From JBDHXE01 sp035445085 (GTDB taxonomy: Bacteria; Bacteroidota; Ignavibacteria; Kapaibacteriales; UBA2268), in NCBI GenBank assembly GCA_035445085.1, contig DAOMQA010000003.1, positions 1-64,000 of the forward strand: DNA of 64,000 nt, given 5' to 3'. Positions within the stretch are counted from its first letter, which is position 1. Each line of letters begins with the position of its first letter. Under the pieces are notes generated by a model. The model ran no database searches. It saw nothing but the letters and a program-made list of their open reading frames with translations, and was not told the DNA's origin. The position numbers were made by a program, and so were the translations under genes. Shown piece by piece: positions 8,240 through 16,666 of the stretch.

Positions 8240-9241
8240 ATGATAGGAAGTAAGATTACTGTAATTGGAGCAGGTGGCTGGGGAACAGCTATGGCTATTT
8301 TATTAGCCTTTAATAATAGCAATGTTACTCTTTGGACGCATAATCCTGAAATTGTTGATAATATTAAACATAAACAGGAAAATAGCATATATTTACCTAA
8401 TGTAAAGATACCAGATAATGTATTATTAACAAATGATGTTAATGAAATAGAACAATCAGATATTGTAGTGAATGGTATTCCTACTCAATACATAAGAACG
8501 ACCGTAGAAAAATATCAAATCAATTTAAAAAATAAACTCATTGTAAATGGAGCAAAAGGCATAGAAGTAACTTCATTAAAACGTATTTCCGAAGTATTTA
8601 AAGATATTGCATATACTGCCCCAGAAAATTATGCCGTCTTGACAGGACCGAGCCATGCAGAAGAAGCCGCAACTAAACACCCTACTACTGTAGTAGTTGC
8701 ATCAGCTAATCAAGCATTATCTCAAAAAGTACAAAGTATCTTTAATTCAAATTTTTTTAGAGTATATACAAGCAATGATGTAATAGGTGCCGAAATAGGG
8801 GGAGCATTAAAAAATGTGGTTGCTATTGCTGCTGGAATTATCGATGGTATTGGTATGGGGGACAATACAAAAGCTGCCTTGATAACACGCGGGCTTGCTG
8901 AAATGTCCCGTCTTGGAATATCTTTAGGGGCTAACCCTCTTACTTTCTCTGGATTATCTGGCTTGGGAGACTTGTTCGTTACTTGCAATTCTAAATTATC
9001 CAGAAATAGACGCGTAGGGGAACTTATCGGCAAGGGAATGAGTTTAGAACAAATTCTTGCCGAAATGAAAATGGTAGCAGAAGGTGTACAAACTACTGTT
9101 TCTGCGTATAATTTGAGCCTGCAAGCAAAAGTAGATATGCCAATTACTCAACAAATGTATAAAATTCTTTTTGAGAATATAAAACCTATCGACGCTATAA
9201 ACGAGTTGATGAGCCGTGAATCTAAGCAAGAATGGTGGTAA
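8240..9241 (+). CDS. gpsA: NAD(P)H-dependent glycerol-3-phosphate dehydrogenase
   Basis: A 333-aa cytosolic enzyme that reduces dihydroxyacetone phosphate to glycerol 3-phosphate for phospholipid synthesis. The N-terminal Rossmann motif VIGAGGWGTAMA starts at about residue 6. The substrate domain has the family sequences TGPSHAEE, the catalytic lysine region GGALKNVVAIAAG, and GLGDLFVTC. The length is normal. It is co-transcribed with plsY, so substrate supply and first acylation are encoded together. Confidence 0.95.
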   Translation: MIGSKITVIGAGGWGTAMAILLAFNNSNVTLWTHNPEIVDNIKHKQENSIYLPNVKIPDNVLLTNDVNEIEQSDIVVNGIPTQYIRTTVEKYQINLKNKLIVNGAKGIEVTSLKRISEVFKDIAYTAPENYAVLTGPSHAEEAATKHPTTVVVASANQALSQKVQSIFNSNFFRVYTSNDVIGAEIGGALKNVVAIAAGIIDGIGMGDNTKAALITRGLAEMSRLGISLGANPLTFSGLSGLGDLFVTCNSKLSRNRRVGELIGKGMSLEQILAEMKMVAEGVQTTVSAYNLSLQAKVDMPITQQMYKILFENIKPIDAINELMSRESKQEWW

Positions 9242-9325
9242 CGAGTTAATATCTTTGCCCACACTTTCATAAATATTAAAATATTTCGTCATAAGCCTTT
9301 TTGTATTTAATTATCTATAAAAATA

Positions 9326-10963
9326 ATGCTTAACGTTCAAAATATATCCATTCAATTTGGTGGGCGCTTTCTTTTCGATAATGTTTCAATTGCAGTCGGA
9401 AACGACGATAGAATAGGATTAATAGGCCGTAATGGAACAGGCAAGTCTACAATGCTAAAGTTAATCTACGGCTTGGAAAGCCCAGAATCAGGAAGAATAT
9501 TTTATCCTAGTTCCTACAAGATGGGCTACTTACCTCAAGAGATAAAAACAGATTCTACTTTGTCCATTTATAAAGAAGCAGAAAGCGCTTTAGAAGAGAT
9601 GAAAAAGTTAGAAGAAGATATTAATAAATACTCTCGAGAATTAGAAGAAAGAACCGACTACGAGTCTGATGAGTATATGAAAATTATCGAAAACTTAACA
9701 GAAGCAAATGAGCTTTATCATCATTTTGGTGGACAATCCATTGAAGCAGAAATTGAAAAAGTATTAATTGGTTTAGGCTTTAGCCGTAGTGATTTTGAAA
9801 GAGGAATGAACGAATTTAGCGGTGGTTGGCAAATGAGAGTTCACCTTGCTAAGATATTATTGAAACGTAACGACTTGATTTTATTGGACGAACCAACTAA
9901 CCACTTAGATATTGAATCTATTCGTTGGCTTGAGGTGTTTCTGAAGACTTACGAGGGAGCAATTATGATTGTTTCTCACGATAGGAGATTCTTAGATAAT
10001 ATTACTAATAGAACTATAGAATTCTCACTTGGTAAAATTTATGATTTACCATATCCATATACGAGATTTATGAATGAGCGCTCTTTACAAAGAGAATTAC
10101 AATTAGCTGCCTATAACAATCAACAAAAGCATATTGCACAGCAAGAAAGATTTATTGAAAGGTTTAAGTCTAAAGCCTCTTTCGCTTCGCGTGCACAATC
10201 AAAAGTAAAACAATTAGAAAAAATGGATATCATAGAAGTTGAAGAAGAAGATTTTACTAAAATGAAGTTTTCCTTTGCCGAGCCTCCACGTTCTTCGCGA
10301 TTAATATATGAGACCAAAAATCTTTCTAAGAGCTATGATGACAAATTAGTCCTAAATAACGTCAATTTTGCTATTGAACGCGGCGAAAAGGTATGTTTTG
10401 TTGGCAAAAATGGTGAAGGAAAATCTACTTTGTCTAAAATATTAGCTGGTATAGAAGACTACGATGGTAAATTGGAAACGGGAACAAATATATCGTTAGG
10501 CTATTTTGCTCAACACCAAGCCGAAACCTTAGACCCTGATGCTACTGTTTTTGAGACTATTGACAGAGTTGCTGAGGGAGAAATAAGAAAAAAGATACGT
10601 TCTATGTTAGGAGCTTTTCTATTTAGTGGTAACGCAGTAGACAAAAAAGTTAAAGTATTGTCCGGAGGCGAGAAATCTAGGTTGAGTATATGCAGAATGC
10701 TCTTTCAACCAATAAATGTCCTTATCTTAGACGAACCTACCAACCACTTTGATATGACAAGTAAAGATGTTTTGAAAAATGCACTAAATGAATTTGATGG
10801 AACAATGATTATAGTATCTCACGATAGAGAGTTTTTGCAAGGGCTTACTACTAAAACAGTCGAATTCAAGAAAGGACAAATTAAGGAGTATATTGGTGAT
10901 ATTAACGAATTTTTAGCGCAGCAACAAATAGACTCGTTAGATATGTTGCAAGCTAAAAAGTAA
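9326..10963 (+). CDS. ABC-F family ATPase (ribosome-associated, Uup/EttA type)
   Basis: A 545-aa protein with two ABC ATPase domains and no membrane segment. Domain 1 has Walker A GRNGTGKST (about residue 36), signature SGGWQMR and Walker B LLDEPTNHLD. Domain 2 has GKNGEGKST, LSGGEKSRL and LDEPTNHFD. The linker between them (about residues 235-310) is charged and helical, as in the P-site-tRNA-interaction motif of ABC-F factors. These proteins act on translating ribosomes and do not transport solutes. I cannot separate the EttA, Uup, YbiT and YheS-like subfamilies with certainty. The next gene starts 20 nt later. Confidence 0.88.
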   Translation: MLNVQNISIQFGGRFLFDNVSIAVGNDDRIGLIGRNGTGKSTMLKLIYGLESPESGRIFYPSSYKMGYLPQEIKTDSTLSIYKEAESALEEMKKLEEDINKYSRELEERTDYESDEYMKIIENLTEANELYHHFGGQSIEAEIEKVLIGLGFSRSDFERGMNEFSGGWQMRVHLAKILLKRNDLILLDEPTNHLDIESIRWLEVFLKTYEGAIMIVSHDRRFLDNITNRTIEFSLGKIYDLPYPYTRFMNERSLQRELQLAAYNNQQKHIAQQERFIERFKSKASFASRAQSKVKQLEKMDIIEVEEEDFTKMKFSFAEPPRSSRLIYETKNLSKSYDDKLVLNNVNFAIERGEKVCFVGKNGEGKSTLSKILAGIEDYDGKLETGTNISLGYFAQHQAETLDPDATVFETIDRVAEGEIRKKIRSMLGAFLFSGNAVDKKVKVLSGGEKSRLSICRMLFQPINVLILDEPTNHFDMTSKDVLKNALNEFDGTMIIVSHDREFLQGLTTKTVEFKKGQIKEYIGDINEFLAQQQIDSLDMLQAKK

Positions 10964-10982
10964 TCTAACAACTCAAAATAAA

Positions 10983-12170
10983 ATGAGAATAATAAAACAA
11001 ATTATATTATATCTATTTATAACACTATTTGTGATGGCTTGCTCTGATTCAGGAGTAAGCCCTTTAATTAATCAGCGTGGACAATTAATTTCAACTAATT
11101 TTCTATTTGAATACAGCCAAGAACAGCTTAATAATCTTGCTACTTCTTATAAATTTGACATAAAAGCAGTGTCGTCGGTGAAAGCGTATGAAATTATATA
11201 TTATACAGAAACTTCAAGTAAATCACTGATTAAGGCGTCTGGCTTATTGCTTGTTCCGCAAATTCAAGAGGCAAAAAATATAGTTTCGGTTCAGCATATC
11301 ACTGCTTTTCAGAAAAATGAAGGGGTAATGAGTAAGTTGATTATACTGTCTAATCAAGGGCTTATGCCCACTTATTTTGGGAATATTGTAATGATGGCAG
11401 ATTATATTGGGTATGGAGCTTCTGAAGAATACTTTCACCCCTACCATAGCTATAGAAATACTGTCAATGCTTGTATTGATATGATATTTGCAAGCAAGCA
11501 AGCACTCAGTAATATGGACGTAGCTTACAATGATAGTCTTTCATTAATGGGCTATTCAGAAGGAGCTTATGCTTCTGTTGCTACCCAAAAGGAGATTGAA
11601 CAAAAATACAGTGATAAATTAACCTTAAAATCAATAATTGCAGGCGATGGCGCCTATGATTTATCTCAAATTGCAGATATTTACTTTAATTCGGACACAT
11701 TAAGCGAGCCTACCTATATACCACTACTTATTAATTCTTATCTAAATGAAAGTAATGACCAAAGAAAAATTGAAAGTTTTTTTAAACCAGAGCTAAAAGA
11801 AAGTATTTTGAAAATTGTTAGTGGGCAGTTCCCGAAAGAAAATTTTATTGGTAAGTTACCCAATCATCCTAATGATTTATTAGATTCACTCTTTTTATAT
11901 AATTTTATAAATAGAAACGAGCGGGAAAATAATTTTAGGAATTACTTGATAAATAATAGCCTTATTAATTTTAATACTAAAACTCCTATGCTACTTTTCC
12001 AAGGTAAGTATGATAAAGTAGTGCCAATCCTAATTGCAGAGGCAGCTTATAATTTTTATTCAAAAAATAATACAAATGTTGTATTAAAAGTTGATGAGTC
12101 AGATATTTCTCACGACGCTTATTTTTTTAAGTATATAGATGAAGCAATAAAATATTTTAAGTATCATTAG
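10983..12170 (+). CDS. Secretory-lipase-like alpha/beta hydrolase lipoprotein
   Basis: A 395-aa predicted lipoprotein with a signal peptide ending in the lipobox FVMAC, lipid attachment at Cys20. The fold is alpha/beta hydrolase. The nucleophile elbow GYSEG places the catalytic Ser at 192, and the likely acid and histidine are in the C-terminal GKYDKVVP and ISHDAYFF segments. It resembles the fungal/bacterial secretory lipase (LIP) family, which hydrolyses esters or triglycerides. It is expected on the periplasmic or outer-membrane side. It follows the ABC-F gene closely and is probably co-transcribed. Substrate is inferred only at family level. Confidence 0.75.
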   Translation: MRIIKQIILYLFITLFVMACSDSGVSPLINQRGQLISTNFLFEYSQEQLNNLATSYKFDIKAVSSVKAYEIIYYTETSSKSLIKASGLLLVPQIQEAKNIVSVQHITAFQKNEGVMSKLIILSNQGLMPTYFGNIVMMADYIGYGASEEYFHPYHSYRNTVNACIDMIFASKQALSNMDVAYNDSLSLMGYSEGAYASVATQKEIEQKYSDKLTLKSIIAGDGAYDLSQIADIYFNSDTLSEPTYIPLLINSYLNESNDQRKIESFFKPELKESILKIVSGQFPKENFIGKLPNHPNDLLDSLFLYNFINRNERENNFRNYLINNSLINFNTKTPMLLFQGKYDKVVPILIAEAAYNFYSKNNTNVVLKVDESDISHDAYFFKYIDEAIKYFKYH

Positions 12171-12184
12171 TAAAGTGATTTTTT

Positions 12185-12216
12185 TTTGATTGTTTGTAAA
12201 AAAAAAGCTACATTTG
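12185..12216 (+). promoter_or_regulatory. Bacteroidota-type promoter (TTTG-N20-TACATTTG)
   Basis: TTTG at 12185-12188 and TACATTTG at 12209-12216 match the -33 and -7 elements of the Bacteroidota housekeeping sigma factor, with a 20-nt spacer. The same spacing is found upstream of atpD and actA in this window. The start codon of the secreted protein follows 42 nt downstream. Confidence 0.65.
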
Positions 12217-12258
12217 CTTCTAATAGTAATTAAATAATAATTAAGGTGGGCATTACCT

Positions 12259-12897
12259 ATGAATTTAAAATATTTGTGCTATTTTTATATTGTGTTCTTC
12301 TTGCTTGTCTCTATCGAAAGCTACGGGCAAACAAAAACTATCGAAATAAAAAAGTCCGTTGATTCTGCAAGTGGCAAAGAAACAATTACAACTTCTGAAA
12401 TTATTACTAATAGCGAAGATATTACGCCAATCAACAATATAATTGCAATTAATCCTCTAAAGTTTTTCTTGTTTTATAATTTAACATATTATAGAAAAAT
12501 TAATAATTACTCTGTTGTTGGTATAGGTCTACAAATGCCAACCGTACCCGAAATAAATGGTTTTGGTGCTAATGCTGAATATAGGTTGCATCTTTCTGCT
12601 AAGTCTCCGCGTGGCTTTTATTTAGCACCTAACTTTTCGTTTAATTCTTTAACAGCAAAGAATGAAATAGTCGATGGAAATGGAGTGAAAACTACGGATG
12701 AAGTTTCGACTTCTACTGTGTCTGCTGGCTTATTATGTGGTTGGCAATGGTTTCCGTCTGATGAGTTTGCAATGGGCTTAGGTATAGGTGTTGATTATTA
12801 CACTCTTTTGAACTCCAAGTCTATTAATAATGATAATTTGAAAAAATATGATGGATTTTTCCCCGCAATTCGCTTCGATATAGGATACGCTTGGTAA
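12259..12897 (+). CDS. Exported hypothetical protein, probably small outer-membrane beta-barrel
   Basis: I do not recognise a named family. The 212-aa protein has an N-terminal signal peptide (hydrophobic residues about 5-20, ending ESYGQ). A Ser/Thr-rich linker follows (residues about 25-60). The C-terminal 150 residues alternate aromatic/aliphatic and polar residues (for example GIGLQMPTV, GFYLAPNFSFN, MGLGIGVDYYT) and end in a terminal strand (FDIGYAW), as in small outer-membrane barrels. It is monocistronic between a good promoter and a strong terminator. Confidence 0.6.
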   Translation: MNLKYLCYFYIVFFLLVSIESYGQTKTIEIKKSVDSASGKETITTSEIITNSEDITPINNIIAINPLKFFLFYNLTYYRKINNYSVVGIGLQMPTVPEINGFGANAEYRLHLSAKSPRGFYLAPNFSFNSLTAKNEIVDGNGVKTTDEVSTSTVSAGLLCGWQWFPSDEFAMGLGIGVDYYTLLNSKSINNDNLKKYDGFFPAIRFDIGYAW

Positions 12898-12933
12898 TAA
12901 ATTATAAGTTTTTAATATAGTCTCTAATACACA

Positions 12934-12970
12934 AAAAGAGCCTGCTAAGCATATTATAGCAGGCTCTTTT
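12934..12970. terminator. Bidirectional rho-independent terminator
   Basis: A perfect 14-bp stem, AAAAGAGCCTGCTA (12934-12947) with TAGCAGGCTCTTTT (12957-12970), with a 9-nt loop. It has an A run on one side and a T run on the other, so it works in both directions for the convergent genes ending at 12897 and 12996. Confidence 0.93.
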
Positions 12971-12995
12971 AATTTGCTTAATGGGCTTTTGTTGC

Positions 12996-13655
12996 TTAGT
13001 CTTCTTTATGCTTTAAGTCGCGGTATAAAAACCACCAGTCATAATTGTCGTATCTATTCTTTTTATAAAAGGCCGCTTTAATGTCTGATGCAGGAGGAAT
13101 AATAACTTTATCGCCAATTAGCTCATTATTGGGCCAGTTAGCGGGCATAGCTACTTTTTCTTTATCAGCTATTTGCATAGCTTTTACCATTCTAAGCAAC
13201 TCATCAAAATTACGTCCTAATTCTTGCGGATAATATAATATAGCGCGTAGCTTAGAATCAGCATCTACGATAAACACAGCACGAACAGTATTGTTTCCTT
13301 TGCCAGGGTGCAACATTCCCAATGATTTTGCTACATCGCCATTATCTGCAATAATTGGGAATTGTATATCTACTTTTAAATTATCCTTAATCCATTCTAC
13401 CCATTTAATATGAGAATATACTTGATCGATAGATAAGCCAATTAACTCGGTATTTATTGCTTTAAATTCTTCATATCGATGCTGAAAAGCAACAAACTCT
13501 GTAGTACATACAGGTGTAAAATCTGCAGGGTGGCTAAATAATATAAACCATTTTCCTGAATAATGCTTTGGTAAGTGCATAGCACCGTGTGTTGTTTTTA
13601 CTTCCATTTCTGGAAAGTTTTCACCTATGGAAGGTAGTGAATTAAATTCTGACAT
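12996..13655 (-). CDS. Prx6-type 1-Cys peroxiredoxin
   Basis: A 219-aa thiol peroxidase that reduces hydrogen peroxide and organic peroxides. The peroxidatic Cys50 sits in HPADFTPVCTTEF, and the Prx6 C-terminal domain with DWWFLYRDLK is present. Archaeal homologues have extra cysteines around YDCYDWWFC. Here those positions are Asn and Leu, and Cys50 is the only cysteine in the protein. It must therefore be recycled by an outside reductant, not by an internal disulphide. It is the last gene of the fur-dps-prx operon, and the regulator fits a peroxide response. Confidence 0.92.
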   Translation of the reverse strand: MSEFNSLPSIGENFPEMEVKTTHGAMHLPKHYSGKWFILFSHPADFTPVCTTEFVAFQHRYEEFKAINTELIGLSIDQVYSHIKWVEWIKDNLKVDIQFPIIADNGDVAKSLGMLHPGKGNNTVRAVFIVDADSKLRAILYYPQELGRNFDELLRMVKAMQIADKEKVAMPANWPNNELIGDKVIIPPASDIKAAFYKKNRYDNYDWWFLYRDLKHKED

Positions 13656-13687
13656 TGAAATCTCCTTTAAAAATTTTATTTAGCAAA

Positions 13688-14161
13688 TTATTTTAAATAT
13701 GATGAATACATCCATACTAATTTTTCTTGTTCTCTTATATAATCACTCATTAAGGCATTGGTACCTTCGTCATCAATTTCAGATGACATATTAAGCACAT
13801 CCCTTTGTAATACTATTATCTTGCGAAAGCTATCTAATATATTAGATACACATTGCCTACCGTCTGTTATGTTACTTACTTCTTCGATATCCGAACTTGC
13901 AATATATGCAGTATAAGTATGCAATGGTGTACCCCCCAGGGTTAATATCCTTTCTGCTATTTCATCAATCTTGATGATAAGGTTGTCGTATAATTCCTCA
14001 AACTTTATATGAAGTTCAAAGAACTTATCGCCTTTTATATTCCAATGAAAACCACGTGTATTCATATAGAAAACCTGATAATCTGAAAGTAAATCATTGA
14101 GTCGGTTTACTAATTTTTTTGATGCTTCCGAATCTAAGCCGATATTATTTAACTGAGACAT
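13688..14161 (-). CDS. dps: Dps-family ferritin-like DNA-protection protein
   Basis: A 157-aa four-helix protein of normal Dps length. Ferroxidase-site ligands are visible: His39 in NTRGFHWNIKG, His51, Asp66 and Glu70 in KIDEIAERIL. Dps forms 12-mers that oxidise and store iron using hydrogen peroxide and so stop Fenton damage. Its ATG overlaps the stop codon of the upstream regulator gene by one base (TAATG), and the ribosome binding site AAGGAGGAG lies inside that gene's last codons. The two are translationally coupled. The peroxiredoxin follows 32 nt downstream. Confidence 0.93.
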   Translation of the reverse strand: MSQLNNIGLDSEASKKLVNRLNDLLSDYQVFYMNTRGFHWNIKGDKFFELHIKFEELYDNLIIKIDEIAERILTLGGTPLHTYTAYIASSDIEEVSNITDGRQCVSNILDSFRKIIVLQRDVLNMSSEIDDEGTNALMSDYIREQEKLVWMYSSYLK

Positions 14162-14625
14162 TATCTCTCCTCCTTTTTAATATATCTACCATTAATTTGA
14201 AGAATAACTTCACTGATTTCAAAATTTTTAATTTGATTTTTTGTAAAAAACTCTGCTAAAATCTTATCTAATTCGCTGTTATAATAATCCTCAATTGTAT
14301 TATTATCCTCACAGTAAATGTGATGATGTGGCTGCCTAATAGCATCGTATCGTACGGTATTTGTGTCGCTCTTTACGGTTGTTATTAAGCCATTAGATAA
14401 GAAAGTTTCTAATGTATTGTATATTGTACTAAGAGAGATACTTGGGAAACCCTTAGCTATTTCACTATGAATATCTTCAGCTGTTGGGTGGCTTTGCATT
14501 TTGGCTATTGTTTCAAAGATTATCAATCTTTGTGTAGTTGCTTTCAAGCCTTTTTTTATCAGTAGCTCTCTCGTATTATTATAATCTGCTATCACTATCT
14601 TATTCTTAATTGAAAATAATTCCAA
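14161..14625 (-). CDS. Fur/PerR-family regulator lacking the structural zinc cysteines
   Basis: A 154-aa Fur-family repressor. The winged helix covers about residues 25-90 (ATTQRLIIFETI, HPTAEDIH, SLSTIYNTLE). The metal-binding region has DAIRQPHHHIYCED. There is only one cysteine (Cys105), and the usual CxxC pairs of the structural zinc site are absent. Operon partners Dps and peroxiredoxin suggest a PerR-like (peroxide and metal) role, not iron uptake. A perfect 16-bp palindrome lies 13 nt upstream of the start and is the natural candidate for self-regulation. Gene name is withheld because Fur and PerR cannot be told apart here. Confidence 0.87.
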   Translation of the reverse strand: MELFSIKNKIVIADYNNTRELLIKKGLKATTQRLIIFETIAKMQSHPTAEDIHSEIAKGFPSISLSTIYNTLETFLSNGLITTVKSDTNTVRYDAIRQPHHHIYCEDNNTIEDYYNSELDKILAEFFTKNQIKNFEISEVILQINGRYIKKEER

Positions 14626-14638
14626 GTACAGAGACAGT

Positions 14639-14654
14639 ATAATTTTAAAATTAT
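14639..14654. promoter_or_regulatory. Candidate Fur/PerR operator, 16-bp perfect palindrome
   Basis: ATAATTTTAAAATTAT is its own reverse complement and lies 13 nt before the start codon of the Fur-family gene that heads the dps-prx operon. PerR and Fur boxes are AT-rich inverted repeats of similar length (for PerR, TTATAAT and ATTATAA halves). Identity with a known box is only partial, so function is inferred from position and symmetry. Confidence 0.55.
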
Positions 14655-14983
14655 TGTAAATGATTAAATTATATTGTCATAAGTTTGTTAAAAGTGCCAT
14701 TATTTTCTTCTTCTATGATGAGTTGGGATAGCATAAGAAATAAAGAGCGAATATAAAAGAGGTAGTCGGGCGTGTAAAATTTTTAGAAATCCTTTTGGGC
14801 ATTAAAAATAAAGGGCAGGCGATATATCAATGTTGTTGCGAATAGAGGTATAGATGTTTAGCCTTGCTCTGCTATGGTACTTCCCAAGCCCTTAGCTGCC
14901 AAAGCAACAAGTTGTATACTATCTTGATACGATAGGTGAATACTGTTAATGTGTTAAAACTAATAATAGTTTTTGATTTAATT
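14655..14983. other. 329-bp non-coding stretch between rsmH and fur, with a weak hairpin
   Basis: No convincing gene was found on either strand. In most bacteria ftsL and ftsI would follow rsmH here, and neither is present. AAAACTA (14956-14962) and TAGTTTT (14967-14973) form a 7-bp hairpin with a 4-nt loop and trailing T's on the minus strand, 11 nt after the rsmH stop, and may end the mraZ-rsmH transcript. Confidence 0.5.
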
Positions 14984-15937
14984 CTATAATATCTCTGCTA
15001 CTCTTAATTTTGCAGACCGTGAGCGTGGGTTTAGTTTGAGTTCTTGCTCATTTGCTTCTATCGGTTTATTTGTTAGTATTTTTAGTTTTGGCGATTGTTC
15101 GCTATCTTGTTTAGCAAAATTTCTGAATGAGTTCTTAACAATCCTGTCTTCTAAAGAATGGTACGACATAATTACTATTCTAGCGCCTACTTTCATTCTA
15201 GGCACTATACATTTTAAAGTATTTTCTAATACTTCTAATTCTTCATTTACTGCAATACGAAACGCTTGAAAGACACGCGATAAGGTCTTTGTCTTATAAG
15301 GAGGAGGAGTTATTTCTTCTATTAAATTTTTTAGTTCACTTGTTGTATTAATGGACGAGGCACGCCTATATTCGGTAATACGGCGTGCAATCAATCCTGC
15401 AAATGGCTCTTCTCCGTATTCATGAAGAACCTTTTTCAGCTCAGCGAGACCTGCCGAATTTATAAATTCGCCGGCAGTTATACCAGTTGTTCCAAACCTC
15501 ATATCTAATGGAGCATCGAAACGATAGCTGATACCATTCGACGGGCTATCTAATTGCTTCGAGGAAACGCCCAAATCGAGTAAAATACCACTAAACTTAC
15601 CCCAAACAGCAGATTTTTCGCAAGCTGAAGAAAAGCATTCATTATAAAACGTAACTTTGGGAGCAGAATCTTTCTGAGCATAATCGCCCAGCTTCCTCTT
15701 AGCAAACGCTATAGCGTCTGGATCTTTGTCAAAAGCCAATAAATTCCCCCCAGAACTTAACTTTTGTAAAATCTTTGCTGCATGCCCTCCGCCGCCAAGT
15801 GTTCCATCTATATAAATGCCATTTAAATCATTAATTAAATATTCTATACAAGTGTCTATCATCACAGGTAAATGGTAGTCATATTCCTGTGGTGCAGTGC
15901 GTTCTTCTTTAATGCCTTTATTATAATGTTTTGCCAT
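14984..15937 (-). CDS. rsmH: 16S rRNA m4C1402 methyltransferase RsmH (MraW)
   Basis: A 317-aa SAM-dependent methyltransferase that methylates N4 of C1402 in the 16S rRNA P-site. Family marks are HLPVMIDTCIEYL at the start, the SAM motif YIDGTLGGGGHAAKIL (about residue 41), LLDLGVSSKQLD, and MRFGTTGITAGEFIN. The C-terminal NPRSRSAKLRVAE is typical. The N-terminus carries about 17 extra charged residues. Its ATG shares the last base of the mraZ stop codon. It follows mraZ, as at the head of dcw clusters, but no cell-wall or division gene follows. Confidence 0.96.
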   Translation of the reverse strand: MAKHYNKGIKEERTAPQEYDYHLPVMIDTCIEYLINDLNGIYIDGTLGGGGHAAKILQKLSSGGNLLAFDKDPDAIAFAKRKLGDYAQKDSAPKVTFYNECFSSACEKSAVWGKFSGILLDLGVSSKQLDSPSNGISYRFDAPLDMRFGTTGITAGEFINSAGLAELKKVLHEYGEEPFAGLIARRITEYRRASSINTTSELKNLIEEITPPPYKTKTLSRVFQAFRIAVNEELEVLENTLKCIVPRMKVGARIVIMSYHSLEDRIVKNSFRNFAKQDSEQSPKLKILTNKPIEANEQELKLNPRSRSAKLRVAEIL

Positions 15938-16380
15938 TATTTTACCATAACCTTTCGCGACACATCTTCAAAGGTATCAGAATGAGTATTCATATATTTG
16001 TCGAAAGTATCTGGATTCCAGAACTCTATATGATCTATCATTCCAATTATTAATACTTTGTTGTCTATTCCAGCAAACTCTAATAATCGTTTGGGTATTA
16101 TTATACGTTGCTGTGCATCTAAACTTACTTCATCGGACCATTGTAGCAAGGTACGCAAAAAGAATCTGTTTTCTGGGTCAAATTGATTCAAATCTTCGAA
16201 TTTTTTCTCGTATCTTTTCCATTCATCTAAAGGATAAGCGACCACGCATTCATCATGCCCACGTAGCATATTGAATGTATCTTGAGCTTCATTACTCATA
16301 TTCTTACGCATCTTTGCAGGAATATTAACCCTGCCTTTGCTATCAATAGAATATATCTCTTGCCCTTTAAAAAAAGCCAC
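15937..16380 (-). CDS. mraZ: Transcriptional regulator MraZ
   Basis: A 147-aa member of the MraZ/AbrB-like family with two tandem SpoVT-AbrB domains. The DXXXR marks are visible (SIDSKGRVNIPAKMR near residue 13 and LDAQQRIIIPKRL near residue 90). MraZ binds direct repeats in its own promoter and controls the dcw operon. Repeats of exactly this kind are found 36-52 nt upstream of its start. The start used is GTG (GTGGCTTTTTTTAAA), with a weak upstream ribosome site. Downstream rsmH overlaps by one base. Confidence 0.93.
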   Translation of the reverse strand: MAFFKGQEIYSIDSKGRVNIPAKMRKNMSNEAQDTFNMLRGHDECVVAYPLDEWKRYEKKFEDLNQFDPENRFFLRTLLQWSDEVSLDAQQRIIIPKRLLEFAGIDNKVLIIGMIDHIEFWNPDTFDKYMNTHSDTFEDVSRKVMVK

Positions 16381-16416
16381 TTTAATACCTATCTGACAAA
16401 ATTACGGGAAAATTAA

Positions 16417-16433
16417 CCACTTTTACCCACTTT
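16417..16433 (-). promoter_or_regulatory. MraZ box: two AAAGTGG repeats with 10-nt period
   Basis: On the minus strand AAAGTGG-GTA-AAAGTGG (16433-16427 and 16423-16417) repeats with exactly one helical turn. Known MraZ sites are tandem TGGG or AAAGTGG repeats spaced 10 bp apart. A third repeat is not well conserved on either side. The box lies between the candidate -7 box (16449-16456) and the mraZ start. Confidence 0.75.
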
Positions 16434-16448
16434 CTCACACGAAAATAG

Positions 16449-16456
16449 CAAAATTA
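16449..16456 (-). promoter_or_regulatory. Candidate -7 box of the mraZ promoter
   Basis: TAATTTTG on the minus strand fits TAnnTTTG. Transcription would start just upstream of the MraZ box, which would then be placed to block the polymerase. A -33 TTG at 20-nt spacing is not evident (a T run is there instead). The rest of 16457-16666 shows nothing that I can identify. Confidence 0.4.
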
Positions 16457-16666
16457 ATGATAATAATAAAAAAAAACTTAATTTTATTAGAAAAATCTTC
16501 TATATTTAAGAAATCGTTTGAAAGTTTAAAATATGAAACTTTGGCTAAGAGTAGGTATAGCGTATAGCAAAGCATAAACTAAACTAATACGGTATCAAAT
16601 TACAGATTAGAATTAATGTAATTATACAGAGTTTAAGGGTATTTATGTGTTGTTGATAGTTAGATG

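Noticed and set aside
14655..14983. A hidden ftsL or small RNA gene after rsmH
   Set aside because: No frame with a membrane helix of FtsL type was seen, and no strong secondary structure beyond one weak hairpin.
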